Positions 1-7,412 of a stretch of DNA of 33,747 bases are shown here, piece after piece. The DNA comes from an uncultured Bacteroides sp. (GTDB lineage Bacteria; Bacteroidota; Bacteroidia; Bacteroidales; Bacteroidaceae). Location: positions 1 through 33,747 of the forward strand of contig CALUOO010000022.1 of assembly GCA_944322345.1 (NCBI GenBank). The letters run 5' to 3'. The translations under genes and the position numbers were made by a program. Position 1 is the stretch's first letter. Each line of letters opens with the position of its first letter. The notes below the pieces were generated by a model that was given only the letters and a program-made list of their open reading frames with translations, did no database searches and had not been told where the DNA came from.

Positions 1-1
1 G

Positions 2-75
2 AGCCTCTTGTCGGATTCGAACCAACGACCCCGAGATTACAAATCACGTGCTCTGGCCAACTGAGCTAAAGAGGC
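2..75 (-). tRNA. tRNA-Thr (anticodon TGT)
   Basis: The reverse strand folds as a full cloverleaf. A 7-bp acceptor stem pairs GCCTCTT with AAGAGGC. The D arm reads GCTC...GAGC, the anticodon loop is TTTGTAA with TGT at positions 34-36, and the T arm loop is TTCGAAT. TGT reads ACA codons, so this is a threonine tRNA. The anticodon stem CGTGA/TCTCG has one U-U mismatch in its middle. The discriminator base is at position 2, and the window edge cuts off whatever follows. It lies downstream of hpf on the same strand. In Bacteroides such a tRNA commonly begins a cluster before tuf and secE, but that would lie outside this window. Confidence 0.93.
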
Positions 76-171
76 AATCTAATCAAAATTTGCAACCATC
101 ACGTTCTAACGCGAGCGAAACGGCTGCAAATTTAGCTATTTATTTTTTCTACGCAAAATATTTGCACGTTT

Positions 172-471
172 TTATTTATTTCGTTGTTTTTCCTTGTATT
201 TAACCAACTGCTTTTCGAGAGCTTCCACATCCAAATCTATAGCCTCTTCAAATGTATCACACACCTTACTTGCATAGAATTCTCCGTTAGGAATTAAAAT
301 CTTAATACCAGCCTCTTTATTCTCTGCAGTTTCTGGTTTAACAACTTTTAATGACACCTCTACTTTCTTTATATCTTCGTAATATTTCTCCAATTTAGAC
401 ACCTTCTTCTGAATAAATGCCTGCAATTGCTCTGACGCATCAAAGTGAATTGATTGAATTCTAATATCCAT
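172..471 (-). CDS. hpf: Ribosome hibernation promoting factor, short form (HPF/YfiA family)
   Basis: This 99-residue protein has the S30AE/HPF layout. It starts MDIRIQSIHFDASEQLQAFI, has a central strand pair (KKVEVSLKVV, then KILIPNGEFYASK), and ends in a helix rich in Lys and Glu. Members bind the 30S decoding centre in stationary phase and block mRNA and tRNA binding. At 99 residues it matches short HPF and lacks the C-terminal dimerisation domain of long HPF. It starts 14 bp after the recombinase gene ends and appears to be the last protein gene of the rpsU-recombinase-hpf unit, followed by tRNA-Thr. Such a unit would link ribosome components and a ribosome-silencing factor. The start is the only sensible ATG. 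Confidence 0.92.
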   Translation of the reverse strand: MDIRIQSIHFDASEQLQAFIQKKVSKLEKYYEDIKKVEVSLKVVKPETAENKEAGIKILIPNGEFYASKVCDTFEEAIDLDVEALEKQLVKYKEKQRNK

Positions 472-485
472 ACTTACCTCCTTTT

Positions 486-1367
486 TTAAGCTCTTGGATG
501 AGCTTGTTTATACACTTTTTTAAGTTCCTCAAATGTGACATGCGTATAAATCTCAGTCGTTGCCAAACTTTTATGACCCAAAAGTTCTTTAACAGCACCC
601 AACTCCGCTTCATGATTCAACATCGATGTCGCGAAGGTATGCCTCAGCACGTGAGGACTTTTCTTTTTCAGCGTTGTCACCTTCGAAAGGTTCCGTTTCA
701 CTATATTATAGACCAGCACCGGATAAAGTCGTTTCCCATTTTCCCTAACAAAAAAAGCATCATCAGTTCGCAAAACTGCTTCATCCCTTATATCAATATA
801 CTTAAGTATCTGCTCCCGCAATTCATCACCAAATGGGATCAACCGTTCTTTATTTCTTTTCCCAACCACCTTCAAAAGAGAGGAGGAAAAATCAATATCC
901 ACATCATTTAGCTCTATCAATTCAGAAAGTCTCATACCTGTAGCATAAAACATTTCTATGACTAAACGATCTCGGCACCCATTGAATCCACCACCAAAAT
1001 CTGCATCATCTAACAATCTATCCATTTGAGCTTCGTTCAAGAAATAAGGTAGTTTTTTATTCTTCTTAGGACCCACAATCTTACATAACGGATCCACATC
1101 AACATACCTTTTTTTCAACAGAAAACGATAGAAAGACCGTATAGAACTCAATTTCCGATTTACTGAAGAAGGAGAACAGCCATCATCCATTAATAAAACA
1201 ATCCACTCACGAATCTGTTCGCTTTTCACCTCCTCCGGAGCAAATTTTCCGAATCTTTTCTGAATAAATACCTGCAATTGATTCAAATCATTACCATATG
1301 CAAGTATCGTCTTCTCGGAATAATTCCGTTCAAAACGCAAATAATCTAAAAAAGACTCTATCAACAT
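486..1367 (-). CDS. xerC: Xer-type tyrosine recombinase (XerC/XerD-like)
   Basis: This 293-residue protein is typical Xer length. The N-terminal SAM-like DNA-binding domain spans about residues 1-90. The catalytic domain shows the full tyrosine recombinase set: R146 in ATGMRLSELIEL, K170 in the VGKRNKERLIPF hairpin, H239 and R242 in HVLRHTFA, H265 in LLGHKSLATTEIYTH, and nucleophile Y274. Xer proteins resolve chromosome dimers at dif. Its place between rpsU and hpf is a conserved Bacteroides arrangement and argues for a housekeeping role over a mobile-element integrase. XerC and XerD cannot be told apart from sequence alone, so the symbol is provisional. Confidence 0.85.
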   Translation of the reverse strand: MLIESFLDYLRFERNYSEKTILAYGNDLNQLQVFIQKRFGKFAPEEVKSEQIREWIVLLMDDGCSPSSVNRKLSSIRSFYRFLLKKRYVDVDPLCKIVGPKKNKKLPYFLNEAQMDRLLDDADFGGGFNGCRDRLVIEMFYATGMRLSELIELNDVDIDFSSSLLKVVGKRNKERLIPFGDELREQILKYIDIRDEAVLRTDDAFFVRENGKRLYPVLVYNIVKRNLSKVTTLKKKSPHVLRHTFATSMLNHEAELGAVKELLGHKSLATTEIYTHVTFEELKKVYKQAHPRA

Positions 1368-1439
1368 AAGTTGCTACATCCAAAATCATGCAACGAATGT
1401 ATGAAAAGAATTCAATAATTCAAAGTATTTTACGAATTA

Positions 1440-1631
1440 TTAATCTTCTACTTGCTGAAGTTTTTGTACGTAAACAGCACGTTCTCTCTTAAGTCTTTTA
1501 ACCACAGACGGTTTATCAAACTGCTGTCTGCTTCTTAGTTCTTTAACAATACCAGTTTTCTCAAATTTTCTTTTAAATTTTTTCAGCGCTTTTTCAATGT
1601 TTTCGCCTTCTTTTACAGGTACTACAATCAT
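1440..1631 (-). CDS. rpsU: 30S ribosomal protein S21
   Basis: This 63-residue, very basic protein is a clear S21. It has the N-terminal strand MIVVPVKEGENIEKALKKFKR, the conserved FEKTGIVKELRSRQQF segment, and a basic helical tail KPSVVKRLKRERAVY. S21 sits on the 30S platform near the anti-Shine-Dalgarno end of 16S rRNA. In Bacteroidota it takes part in sequestering that sequence, which fits the absence of purine-rich ribosome binding sites in this window. It is the first gene of the minus-strand unit and has a strong promoter at 1687-1717. The recombinase gene follows after 72 bp. Confidence 0.96.
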   Translation of the reverse strand: MIVVPVKEGENIEKALKKFKRKFEKTGIVKELRSRQQFDKPSVVKRLKRERAVYVQKLQQVED

Positions 1632-1686
1632 TTTGTTTTTATAAATTTATGTTATAAATTAAAGTATCCACAGTTCATTTGCGGCG

Positions 1687-1717
1687 CAAAATTACACATA
1701 GTTTCCTTATTTACAAA
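1687..1717 (-). promoter_or_regulatory. Bacteroides-type promoter for rpsU
   Basis: The reverse strand has TTTG (1714-1717), exactly 19 bp, then TAATTTTG (1687-1694). These match the -33 TTTG and -7 TAnnTTTG boxes of the Bacteroides primary sigma factor. The rpsU start codon is 55 bp downstream of the -7 box. Confidence 0.75.
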
Positions 1718-1772
1718 ACTTTCGGCAATAAAAAGATTATTAGTCAGAAAACTCTATTGCCTCATACGAGCA

Positions 1773-1925
1773 TTAACATAGCACACAATAGTTAGGACGA
1801 ATAATATATTCGCTATTCTTTTTCCCATTTTTATCAGCTTCCAACACATAAAAATGCATCCCAAAAGCATCTTGAAGATAACTTTTGCTCTATACATTTC
1901 GTAGTTCATCTTCAGCCAAAACTGT
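1773..1925 (-). pseudogene. Short degenerate reading frame, unknown gene remnant
   Basis: The stretch between rpsU and pepP (1632-2078) has no intact gene. On the minus strand, 1773-1925 reads as a protein-like stretch with one internal TAG. Before the stop it reads TVLAEDELRNV, and after it SKSYLQDAFGMHFYVLEAD then KNGKKNSEYIIRPNYCVLC, ending in TAA. The composition is coding-like, but there is no start codon and two stops lie just upstream. I recognise no family. It may be the tail of a decayed gene or chance. A different frame of the same DNA encodes a 52-residue hydrophobic peptide, which looks less natural. Confidence 0.3.
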
Positions 1926-2042
1926 TTATCATTTCAGACGATTATAATAAGAATATGAGTTGATATCTCAAAAAAAACAATTATTAATCTTAACTGCATT
2001 TATCATTACTACACAATAACAAGTAAAGAGATAAAAAGTCAG

Positions 2043-2050
2043 TATCTTTG
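2043..2050 (+). promoter_or_regulatory. Putative -7 box for pepP
   Basis: TATCTTTG fits the Bacteroides TAnnTTTG -7 box and lies 28 bp before the pepP ATG. No clear TTTG -33 box is seen at the expected distance. Confidence 0.5.
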
Positions 2051-2078
2051 AAAACAATTACTTATAATCTCAATAGAT

Positions 2079-3863
2079 ATGAAAAAAGAAATTCAGAAAC
2101 GAATAACCGCTTTACGGGCAACATTCTTGTCACAGAATATCAAGGCATTCATCATTCCTAGTACCGATCCACACCTTAGCGAATATGTAGCTCCGCATTG
2201 GAAATCACGTGAATGGATCTCAGGTTTTACAGGGTCAGCCGGGACTGTAGTTATCACCGAAAGTGAAGCCGGATTATGGACAGATTCACGCTATTTTTTG
2301 CAAGCCGAAGAGGAACTTGACGGGAGTGACATCGATCTGTATAAAGAAATGCTTCCAGACACGCCTACCATCATAGAATTCCTAGCGACCCGGCTGCAAG
2401 CAGGAGAGACTGTTGGAATAGACGGGAAAATGTTTTCTGTTGTCCAAGTAGAACAAATGCAAGAGAAATTAGCTGCATATGGAATAAAAATTAAAACTGT
2501 CAATGACCCAATGACACTCATTTGGAACAACCGTCCAGCAATACCCGAGGCTCCGGCGTTCATCTACGATCTACAATATGCAGGAAAAAGCTGTAAGGAA
2601 AAAGTAGAAGCAATACGTAAAGAATTAAAGAAAAAAAAAGCAGATGCACTATTCCTATCCGCTCTTGACGAAATTGCATGGGTACTCAATATCAGAGGCA
2701 ATGACGTACACTGCAATCCGGTCGTAATCAGTTATTTACTAATTGCTCCAAATAGAATAGTATATTTTATCAATCCTCAAAAACTGACAACTGAAGTTCA
2801 AGAATACCTGAAAGAACAAGAAATAGAGTTACAAAATTACGACGAAACAGAGATTTATCTTCACTCTTATCAAGGTAAGAGTCTACTAATTGACCCCTAT
2901 AAAACAAATTATGCCATTTATTCTTCTATCCATCCCAATTGTAAAGTTTGCTATGGTGACTCTCCTATTGCACTTCTAAAAGCTATTCGCAACGAACAAG
3001 AAATAAAAGGTATCCACGCTGCTATGGTACGTGACGGAGTGGCACTAGTCAGATTCTTAAAATGGCTAGAAGAGACAGTTCCATCTGAAAAAGAAAGTGA
3101 ACTGAGTATTGATAAAAAGCTGCATGAACTACGTGCCTCACAACCACTTTATAAAGGAGAAAGTTTTGATACTATTGCCGGATATAAAGAGCACGGAGCC
3201 ATTGTACATTATACAGCCACCCCCCAAAGCAATGCTACCTTACAGCCAAAAGGCTTTTTACTGCTCGACTCCGGAGCCCAATACCTTGATGGGACAACCG
3301 ACATCACACGAACCATCGCATTAGGAGAACTAAATGAAGAAGAAGAAAAAAAAGATTACACCTTGATTCTGAAAGGCCATATAGCCTTGGCCATGGCAAA
3401 ATTTCCAGCAGGAACACGAGGAGCTCAACTTGATATTTTAGCACGCCTACCTATTTGGAAACACGGCATGAACTTTTTGCATGGCACAGGGCATGGTGTT
3501 GGCCATTTTTTGAATGTACATGAGGGACCACAAAGTATCCGCATGAACGAGAATCCAGTCGTACTACAACCGGGAATGGTTACTTCGAACGAGCCAGGCG
3601 TCTACAAAGCAGGCAGTCATGGGATACGTATAGAAAACCTCACCTTGGTCTGCAAAGATAAGGTAGGCATGTTTGGGGAATACCTAAAATTTGAGACTCT
3701 TACACTATGTCCCATCTGTACAAAAGGAATCATTAAAGAGATGATGACAACAGAAGAGTTGGAGTGGCTCAACAACTACCACCAAATGGTATATGAAAAG
3801 CTATCTCCATTTCTTAACGAAGACGAAAATGTATGGTTAAAGCGTGCAACGGCATCTATCTAG
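2079..3863 (+). CDS. pepP: Xaa-Pro aminopeptidase (aminopeptidase P, M24B)
   Basis: This 594-residue cytoplasmic metallopeptidase removes N-terminal residues that precede proline. It has the long three-domain build of eukaryote-like aminopeptidase P: two creatinase-like N-terminal domains (about 1-145 and 155-310) and a C-terminal pita-bread domain. All five metal ligands of the M24 fold are visible: D397 in LLLDSGAQY, D408 in GTTDITRT, H472 in HGTGHGVGHF, E505 in SNEPGVY and E519 in IRIENL. There is no signal peptide. A -7 box lies 28 bp upstream, and the next gene is 115 bp downstream on the same strand, probably independent. The family call is secure. The true substrate range is not visible in the sequence. 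Confidence 0.94.
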   Translation: MKKEIQKRITALRATFLSQNIKAFIIPSTDPHLSEYVAPHWKSREWISGFTGSAGTVVITESEAGLWTDSRYFLQAEEELDGSDIDLYKEMLPDTPTIIEFLATRLQAGETVGIDGKMFSVVQVEQMQEKLAAYGIKIKTVNDPMTLIWNNRPAIPEAPAFIYDLQYAGKSCKEKVEAIRKELKKKKADALFLSALDEIAWVLNIRGNDVHCNPVVISYLLIAPNRIVYFINPQKLTTEVQEYLKEQEIELQNYDETEIYLHSYQGKSLLIDPYKTNYAIYSSIHPNCKVCYGDSPIALLKAIRNEQEIKGIHAAMVRDGVALVRFLKWLEETVPSEKESELSIDKKLHELRASQPLYKGESFDTIAGYKEHGAIVHYTATPQSNATLQPKGFLLLDSGAQYLDGTTDITRTIALGELNEEEEKKDYTLILKGHIALAMAKFPAGTRGAQLDILARLPIWKHGMNFLHGTGHGVGHFLNVHEGPQSIRMNENPVVLQPGMVTSNEPGVYKAGSHGIRIENLTLVCKDKVGMFGEYLKFETLTLCPICTKGIIKEMMTTEELEWLNNYHQMVYEKLSPFLNEDENVWLKRATASI

Positions 3864-3978
3864 AATAATGTTTTCCAACATTTAGAACTTAGATCCCGAG
3901 GCAAACATACCAACATCCGAGTAACGGGAAACTTCCAATAATATCTAATATTAAAATTGAATTCAAACAAAAGAAACA

Positions 3979-4491
3979 ATGGCTTTAATAAAATCAGTCA
4001 GAGGATTCACACCGGCAATTGGTGAGAACTGTTTTTTAGCAGACAACGCTACAATTATAGGCGATGTAGTGATAGGTAATGATTGCAGTATATGGTTTAA
4101 CTCTGTAATACGTGGCGATGTAAATTCCATACGCATAGGTAACGGAGTAAACATCCAGGATGGAAGTGTACTGCATACGCTTTATGAAAAATCAACTATT
4201 GAAATCGGCGATCATGTATCAGTAGGCCACAATGTCACTATTCACGGTGCTACAATCAAAAATTATGCCCTAATCGGAATGGGCGCCACCATCCTCGACC
4301 ATGCCATAATCGGAGAAGGTGCAATTGTTGCCGCCGGCTCGCTTGTACTAAGCAATACAATCATTGAGCCTGGAAGTATTTGGGGAGGAGTACCCGCTAA
4401 ATTTATAAAAAGAGTAGATCCGGAACAAGCAAAAGAACTCAATCAGAAAATTGCTCACAATTATCTGATGTACTCTGAATGGTATAAATAA
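3979..4491 (+). CDS. Gamma-carbonic-anhydrase-like hexapeptide-repeat protein (YrdA/PaaY group)
   Basis: This 170-residue left-handed beta-helix protein has hexapeptide repeats throughout (IIGDVVIGNDCSIW, IRIGNGVNIQDGSV, IEIGDHVSVGHNVTIHGA, ALIGMGATILDHAIIGEGA). The three zinc-ligand histidines of the gamma-carbonic anhydrase family are present: H66 in GSVLHT, and H84 and H89 in VGHNVTIHGA. It is short, without the acidic loops of the Methanosarcina Cam enzyme, and so belongs with the YrdA/CaiE/PaaY-type proteins. Activity in that group is variable, and some members are thioesterases. It probably forms trimers in the cytoplasm. It converges on waaA across a hairpin at 4510-4545. Confidence 0.88.
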   Translation: MALIKSVRGFTPAIGENCFLADNATIIGDVVIGNDCSIWFNSVIRGDVNSIRIGNGVNIQDGSVLHTLYEKSTIEIGDHVSVGHNVTIHGATIKNYALIGMGATILDHAIIGEGAIVAAGSLVLSNTIIEPGSIWGGVPAKFIKRVDPEQAKELNQKIAHNYLMYSEWYK

Positions 4492-4509
4492 AACTGATAA
4501 AAAAGAAGA

Positions 4510-4545
4510 GAACGGGTAAACAAATAAATAGCGACTTACCCGTTC
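4510..4545. terminator. Bidirectional terminator hairpin between convergent genes
   Basis: GAACGGGTAA (4510-4519) and TTACCCGTTC (4536-4545) form a perfect 10-bp stem with a 16-nt loop. It sits between the gamma-carbonic-anhydrase-like gene (plus) and waaA (minus). The right side continues CCTTAATTTT and the left flank is A-rich, so it can work in both directions. Confidence 0.7.
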
Positions 4546-4571
4546 CCTTAATTTTACAGATACCAGATTTT

Positions 4572-5795
4572 TCAGAAATTAATCATGTGCATAATTCGTT
4601 CTGTTGCTCCAGAATTACCCACTACATAATTTCCAGCATTCATTCCCGTATCACACAAGAATTGTTTATCTGCCTGAAAAGTATCTAATATTTTTTCCAG
4701 TTCTGCATAATCTTTTATAGAATATGCTCCTTTTGCTTCCAATAATTGAATGGCTTCCATAAATTTTTGGTATTTCGGTCCAAAAATCACAGGAATACCA
4801 TAAACGGCAGCCTCAAGTGTATTATGAATACCTACCCCAAATCCACCGCCGATATAAGCAATTTCTCCATAACGATAAATAGAAGACAACAAGCCGAAAC
4901 AGTCGATAATCAAACAATCTGCCTTTAATACGTTCTTATCATCAGCACGAGTATAGCGGACATAAGGGCGTTTCAACTTACTGATAATTTCCACCAAATG
5001 ATTTTCCTCAATCACATGCGGTGCAATGATAAGCTTCATCTCGGGATGGGTATTAAAATATTCTAGGAACAAGTCTTCATCAGGTCCCCATGAACTACCT
5101 GCCACAAAAGTAAAGGAATTGTTCCCTTTGAATTTCTCTACCAAAGGCAAATCTTTTGCCTCCTGACGAATTTGAAGTACACGGTCAAAACGCGTATCAC
5201 CAACCACTGTCACACGAGTAATCCCGATTTTCGATAAATAACGCTTAGAAGCCTCGTTCTGTACAAACAAATGATCAAAATCTTTCAGCACATTACGGTA
5301 AGTACCTCCATACCACTTGAAAAATATCTGGTCACGTCGAAAAATAGATGAGACACTATATACCGCAATACGCCGCTTATGCAACTCATCCAGAAAATTT
5401 TTCCAAAACTCATACTTGATAAAAAAAGCCATGCAAGGATTTACAATATCCAAAAACTTCCTTACATTCCTTGGTTTATCAAAAGGCAGATAACAAACAA
5501 TATCCGCACCTCTATAATGTTTGCGCACCTCATAACCTGATGGGGAAAAAAATGTCAACAGGATTTTGTAATTCGGATATTCTGCCCGAATTTTCTCAAT
5601 CAATGGACGCCCTTGCTCAAACTCCCCCAATGAAGCTGCATGAAACCAAATATATCGTTCTTCCTTTTCTACTTGCTGCCGCAAAAGTTCATACACCACC
5701 CAATGCCCCTTCATCATCTTACGAGGTTTCCGGCTAAACGGCGCTGCCAAATGCACCAACAGGTCATAAAGGACGATTGCCAAGTTATAAAGCAT
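4572..5795 (-). CDS. waaA: 3-deoxy-D-manno-octulosonic acid (Kdo) transferase
   Basis: This 407-residue GT30 enzyme transfers Kdo from CMP-Kdo to lipid IVA in lipid A-core synthesis. The N-terminal half has WFHAASLGEFEQGRPLIEKI, whose E58 matches the catalytic base of WaaA, then DIVCYLPFDKP and FIKYEFWKNF. The C-terminal CMP-Kdo-binding half has VGDTRFDRV, VAGSSWGPDED, APHVIEENH, and HNTLEAAVYGIPVIFGP. A hydrophobic N-terminus (LYNLAIVLYDLLVHLAA) fits membrane anchoring on the cytoplasmic face. It follows gltX after 10 bp and is very probably co-transcribed with it. Confidence 0.94.
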   Translation of the reverse strand: MLYNLAIVLYDLLVHLAAPFSRKPRKMMKGHWVVYELLRQQVEKEERYIWFHAASLGEFEQGRPLIEKIRAEYPNYKILLTFFSPSGYEVRKHYRGADIVCYLPFDKPRNVRKFLDIVNPCMAFFIKYEFWKNFLDELHKRRIAVYSVSSIFRRDQIFFKWYGGTYRNVLKDFDHLFVQNEASKRYLSKIGITRVTVVGDTRFDRVLQIRQEAKDLPLVEKFKGNNSFTFVAGSSWGPDEDLFLEYFNTHPEMKLIIAPHVIEENHLVEIISKLKRPYVRYTRADDKNVLKADCLIIDCFGLLSSIYRYGEIAYIGGGFGVGIHNTLEAAVYGIPVIFGPKYQKFMEAIQLLEAKGAYSIKDYAELEKILDTFQADKQFLCDTGMNAGNYVVGNSGATERIMHMINF

Positions 5796-5805
5796 GATTT
5801 ATAAA

Positions 5806-7323
5806 TTACTTCAACACTTCTATAGCACGCTTCATACGGGCAAGCGTTTCTTCTTTACCTAACACCCAAGAAATATCAAACATATGCGGACCCTTTCCCT
5901 CACCGACCAATGTCAGACGAAAAGCATTCATAATATTACCGGTATGATAACCTTTCTCGGCAATCCAGTCCATAACGACTTTTTCCTGACCTTCAATACT
6001 GAAATCGTCAATTCCAGCCAACACTTCTGCCAGTTCGGCCATGCATTTAGCAGAATCTTCTTTCCAGCGTTTCTTAACAGTTTTTTCATCGTATTCCGTA
6101 GGGGCAACAAAGAAGAAACCAGCCACATCCCATAGTTCACGAATAAAGCTCACGCGATCCTTCATCATGCCAACCACAGTCACGACCTTATCAAAAGGAG
6201 CCTCTACACCATGTGATTTCAGAACAGGGACAAATAACTTTGCAATTTCCTCATTCGGTTTTTGCTGAATATACTGATGATTGAACCAAATACCTTTTTT
6301 ATAATCAAACTTAGCTCCAGATTTGCTGCAACGATGAAGATCAAACAAGTTAATAAGTTCATCCATTGACATTACTTCCTGATCATTACCCGGGTTCCAT
6401 CCTAATAAAGCTAGGAAATTGATCACCGCTTCCGGTAAATAGCCGGACTCCCGATAACCTGAAGAGATCTCTCCCGTCTTTGGATCATGCCATTCCAATG
6501 GGAATACCGGGAATCCCAAACGGTCTCCATCACGCTTACTCAATTTCCCGTTTCCTTCAGGTTTCAGCAACAATGGCAAATGCGCAAACTGAGGCATAGT
6601 ATCTTCCCAACCAAAAGCACGATATAAAAGTACATGCAACGGAGCTGAAGGCAGCCATTCTTCACCACGAATGACATGGGACACTTCCATCAAATGATCA
6701 TCGACAATATTTGCCAAATGATAGGTCGGAAGCTCGTCTGCAGATTTATAAAGTACCTTATCATCCAAAATAGATGAATTAATCACAACCTCACCACGAA
6801 TAAGGTCGTTGACATGTACATCTTCATTCGGTTCTATTTTGAAACGGACTACATATTGTTTTCCTTCGGCTATCAACGCATCTACTTTCTCCTTTGGCAA
6901 AGTCAATGAATTGCGCATCATGCCACGTGTAGAAGCATCATACTGGAAATTAGCTATTTCTGCCCGTTTAGCATCCAGTTCTTCCGGAGTATCAAAAGCA
7001 ATATATGCTTTTCCGCTATCCAACAGTACCTGTACATATTTTTTATAAATTTCACGACGTTCAGACTGGCGATAAGGTCCGTGCTCCCCACCGAAACTCA
7101 CACCCTCGTCAAAATGGATACCCAGCCACTTGAATGACTCAAGAATATATTCTTCCGCCCCCGGAACAAAACGGTTAGAATCAGTATCTTCAATCCGAAA
7201 TATTAACTCTCCGCCATGTTGGCGTGCAAATAAATAATTATACAAAGCCGTACGTACTCCACCAATGTGCAACGCTCCTGTCGGGCTTGGAGCAAAACGA
7301 ACTCTCACTTTTCTTTCTGACAT
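5806..7323 (-). CDS. gltX: Glutamyl-tRNA synthetase
   Basis: This 505-residue class I synthetase charges tRNA-Glu. The HIGH motif appears as [19 protein letters not shown] (residues 11-29) and the KMSKS loop as [12 protein letters not shown] (259-270). The 1B insertion and the anticodon-binding helical C-terminus are intact. The tRNA-contacting segment [17 protein letters not shown] is canonical. Its ATG at 7321-7323 lies 30 bp after a TAATTTTG box. It is the first gene of a gltX-waaA pair, divergent from the HD phosphohydrolase. Whether it also charges tRNA-Gln for a transamidation route cannot be decided here. Confidence 0.96.
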   Translation of the reverse strand: MSERKVRVRFAPSPTGALHIGGVRTALYNYLFARQHGGELIFRIEDTDSNRFVPGAEEYILESFKWLGIHFDEGVSFGGEHGPYRQSERREIYKKYVQVLLDSGKAYIAFDTPEELDAKRAEIANFQYDASTRGMMRNSLTLPKEKVDALIAEGKQYVVRFKIEPNEDVHVNDLIRGEVVINSSILDDKVLYKSADELPTYHLANIVDDHLMEVSHVIRGEEWLPSAPLHVLLYRAFGWEDTMPQFAHLPLLLKPEGNGKLSKRDGDRLGFPVFPLEWHDPKTGEISSGYRESGYLPEAVINFLALLGWNPGNDQEVMSMDELINLFDLHRCSKSGAKFDYKKGIWFNHQYIQQKPNEEIAKLFVPVLKSHGVEAPFDKVVTVVGMMKDRVSFIRELWDVAGFFFVAPTEYDEKTVKKRWKEDSAKCMAELAEVLAGIDDFSIEGQEKVVMDWIAEKGYHTGNIMNAFRLTLVGEGKGPHMFDISWVLGKEETLARMKRAIEVLK

Positions 7324-7352
7324 AATCTGAGGTTAGTATAGGTAAATCGGGG

Positions 7353-7360
7353 CAAAATTA
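7353..7360 (-). promoter_or_regulatory. Putative -7 box for gltX-waaA
   Basis: On the minus strand TAATTTTG fits TAnnTTTG and lies 30 bp before the gltX ATG. No good -33 TTTG was found. Confidence 0.5.
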
Positions 7361-7392
7361 TATCTTTTTTTCCACACTATTGTTTTTTTTTG

Positions 7393-7400
7393 TACTTTTC
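7393..7400 (+). promoter_or_regulatory. Weak -7-like box ahead of the HD phosphohydrolase
   Basis: TACTTTTC differs from TAnnTTTG only in its last base. It lies downstream of an in-frame ATG at 7380, so if used it supports initiation at 7413 or 7419. Confidence 0.3.
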
Positions 7401-7412
7401 GCCAAAATTTCA

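Noticed and set aside
486-1367. Xer recombinase as a mobile-element integrase
   Set aside because: Embedded between rpsU and hpf with housekeeping spacing and no repeats or cargo around it.
7380-7412. Start of the HD phosphohydrolase at 7380
   Set aside because: It would encode MFFFVLFAKIS from a T-tract next to the promoter-like box; the start at 7413 gives a normal N-terminus.
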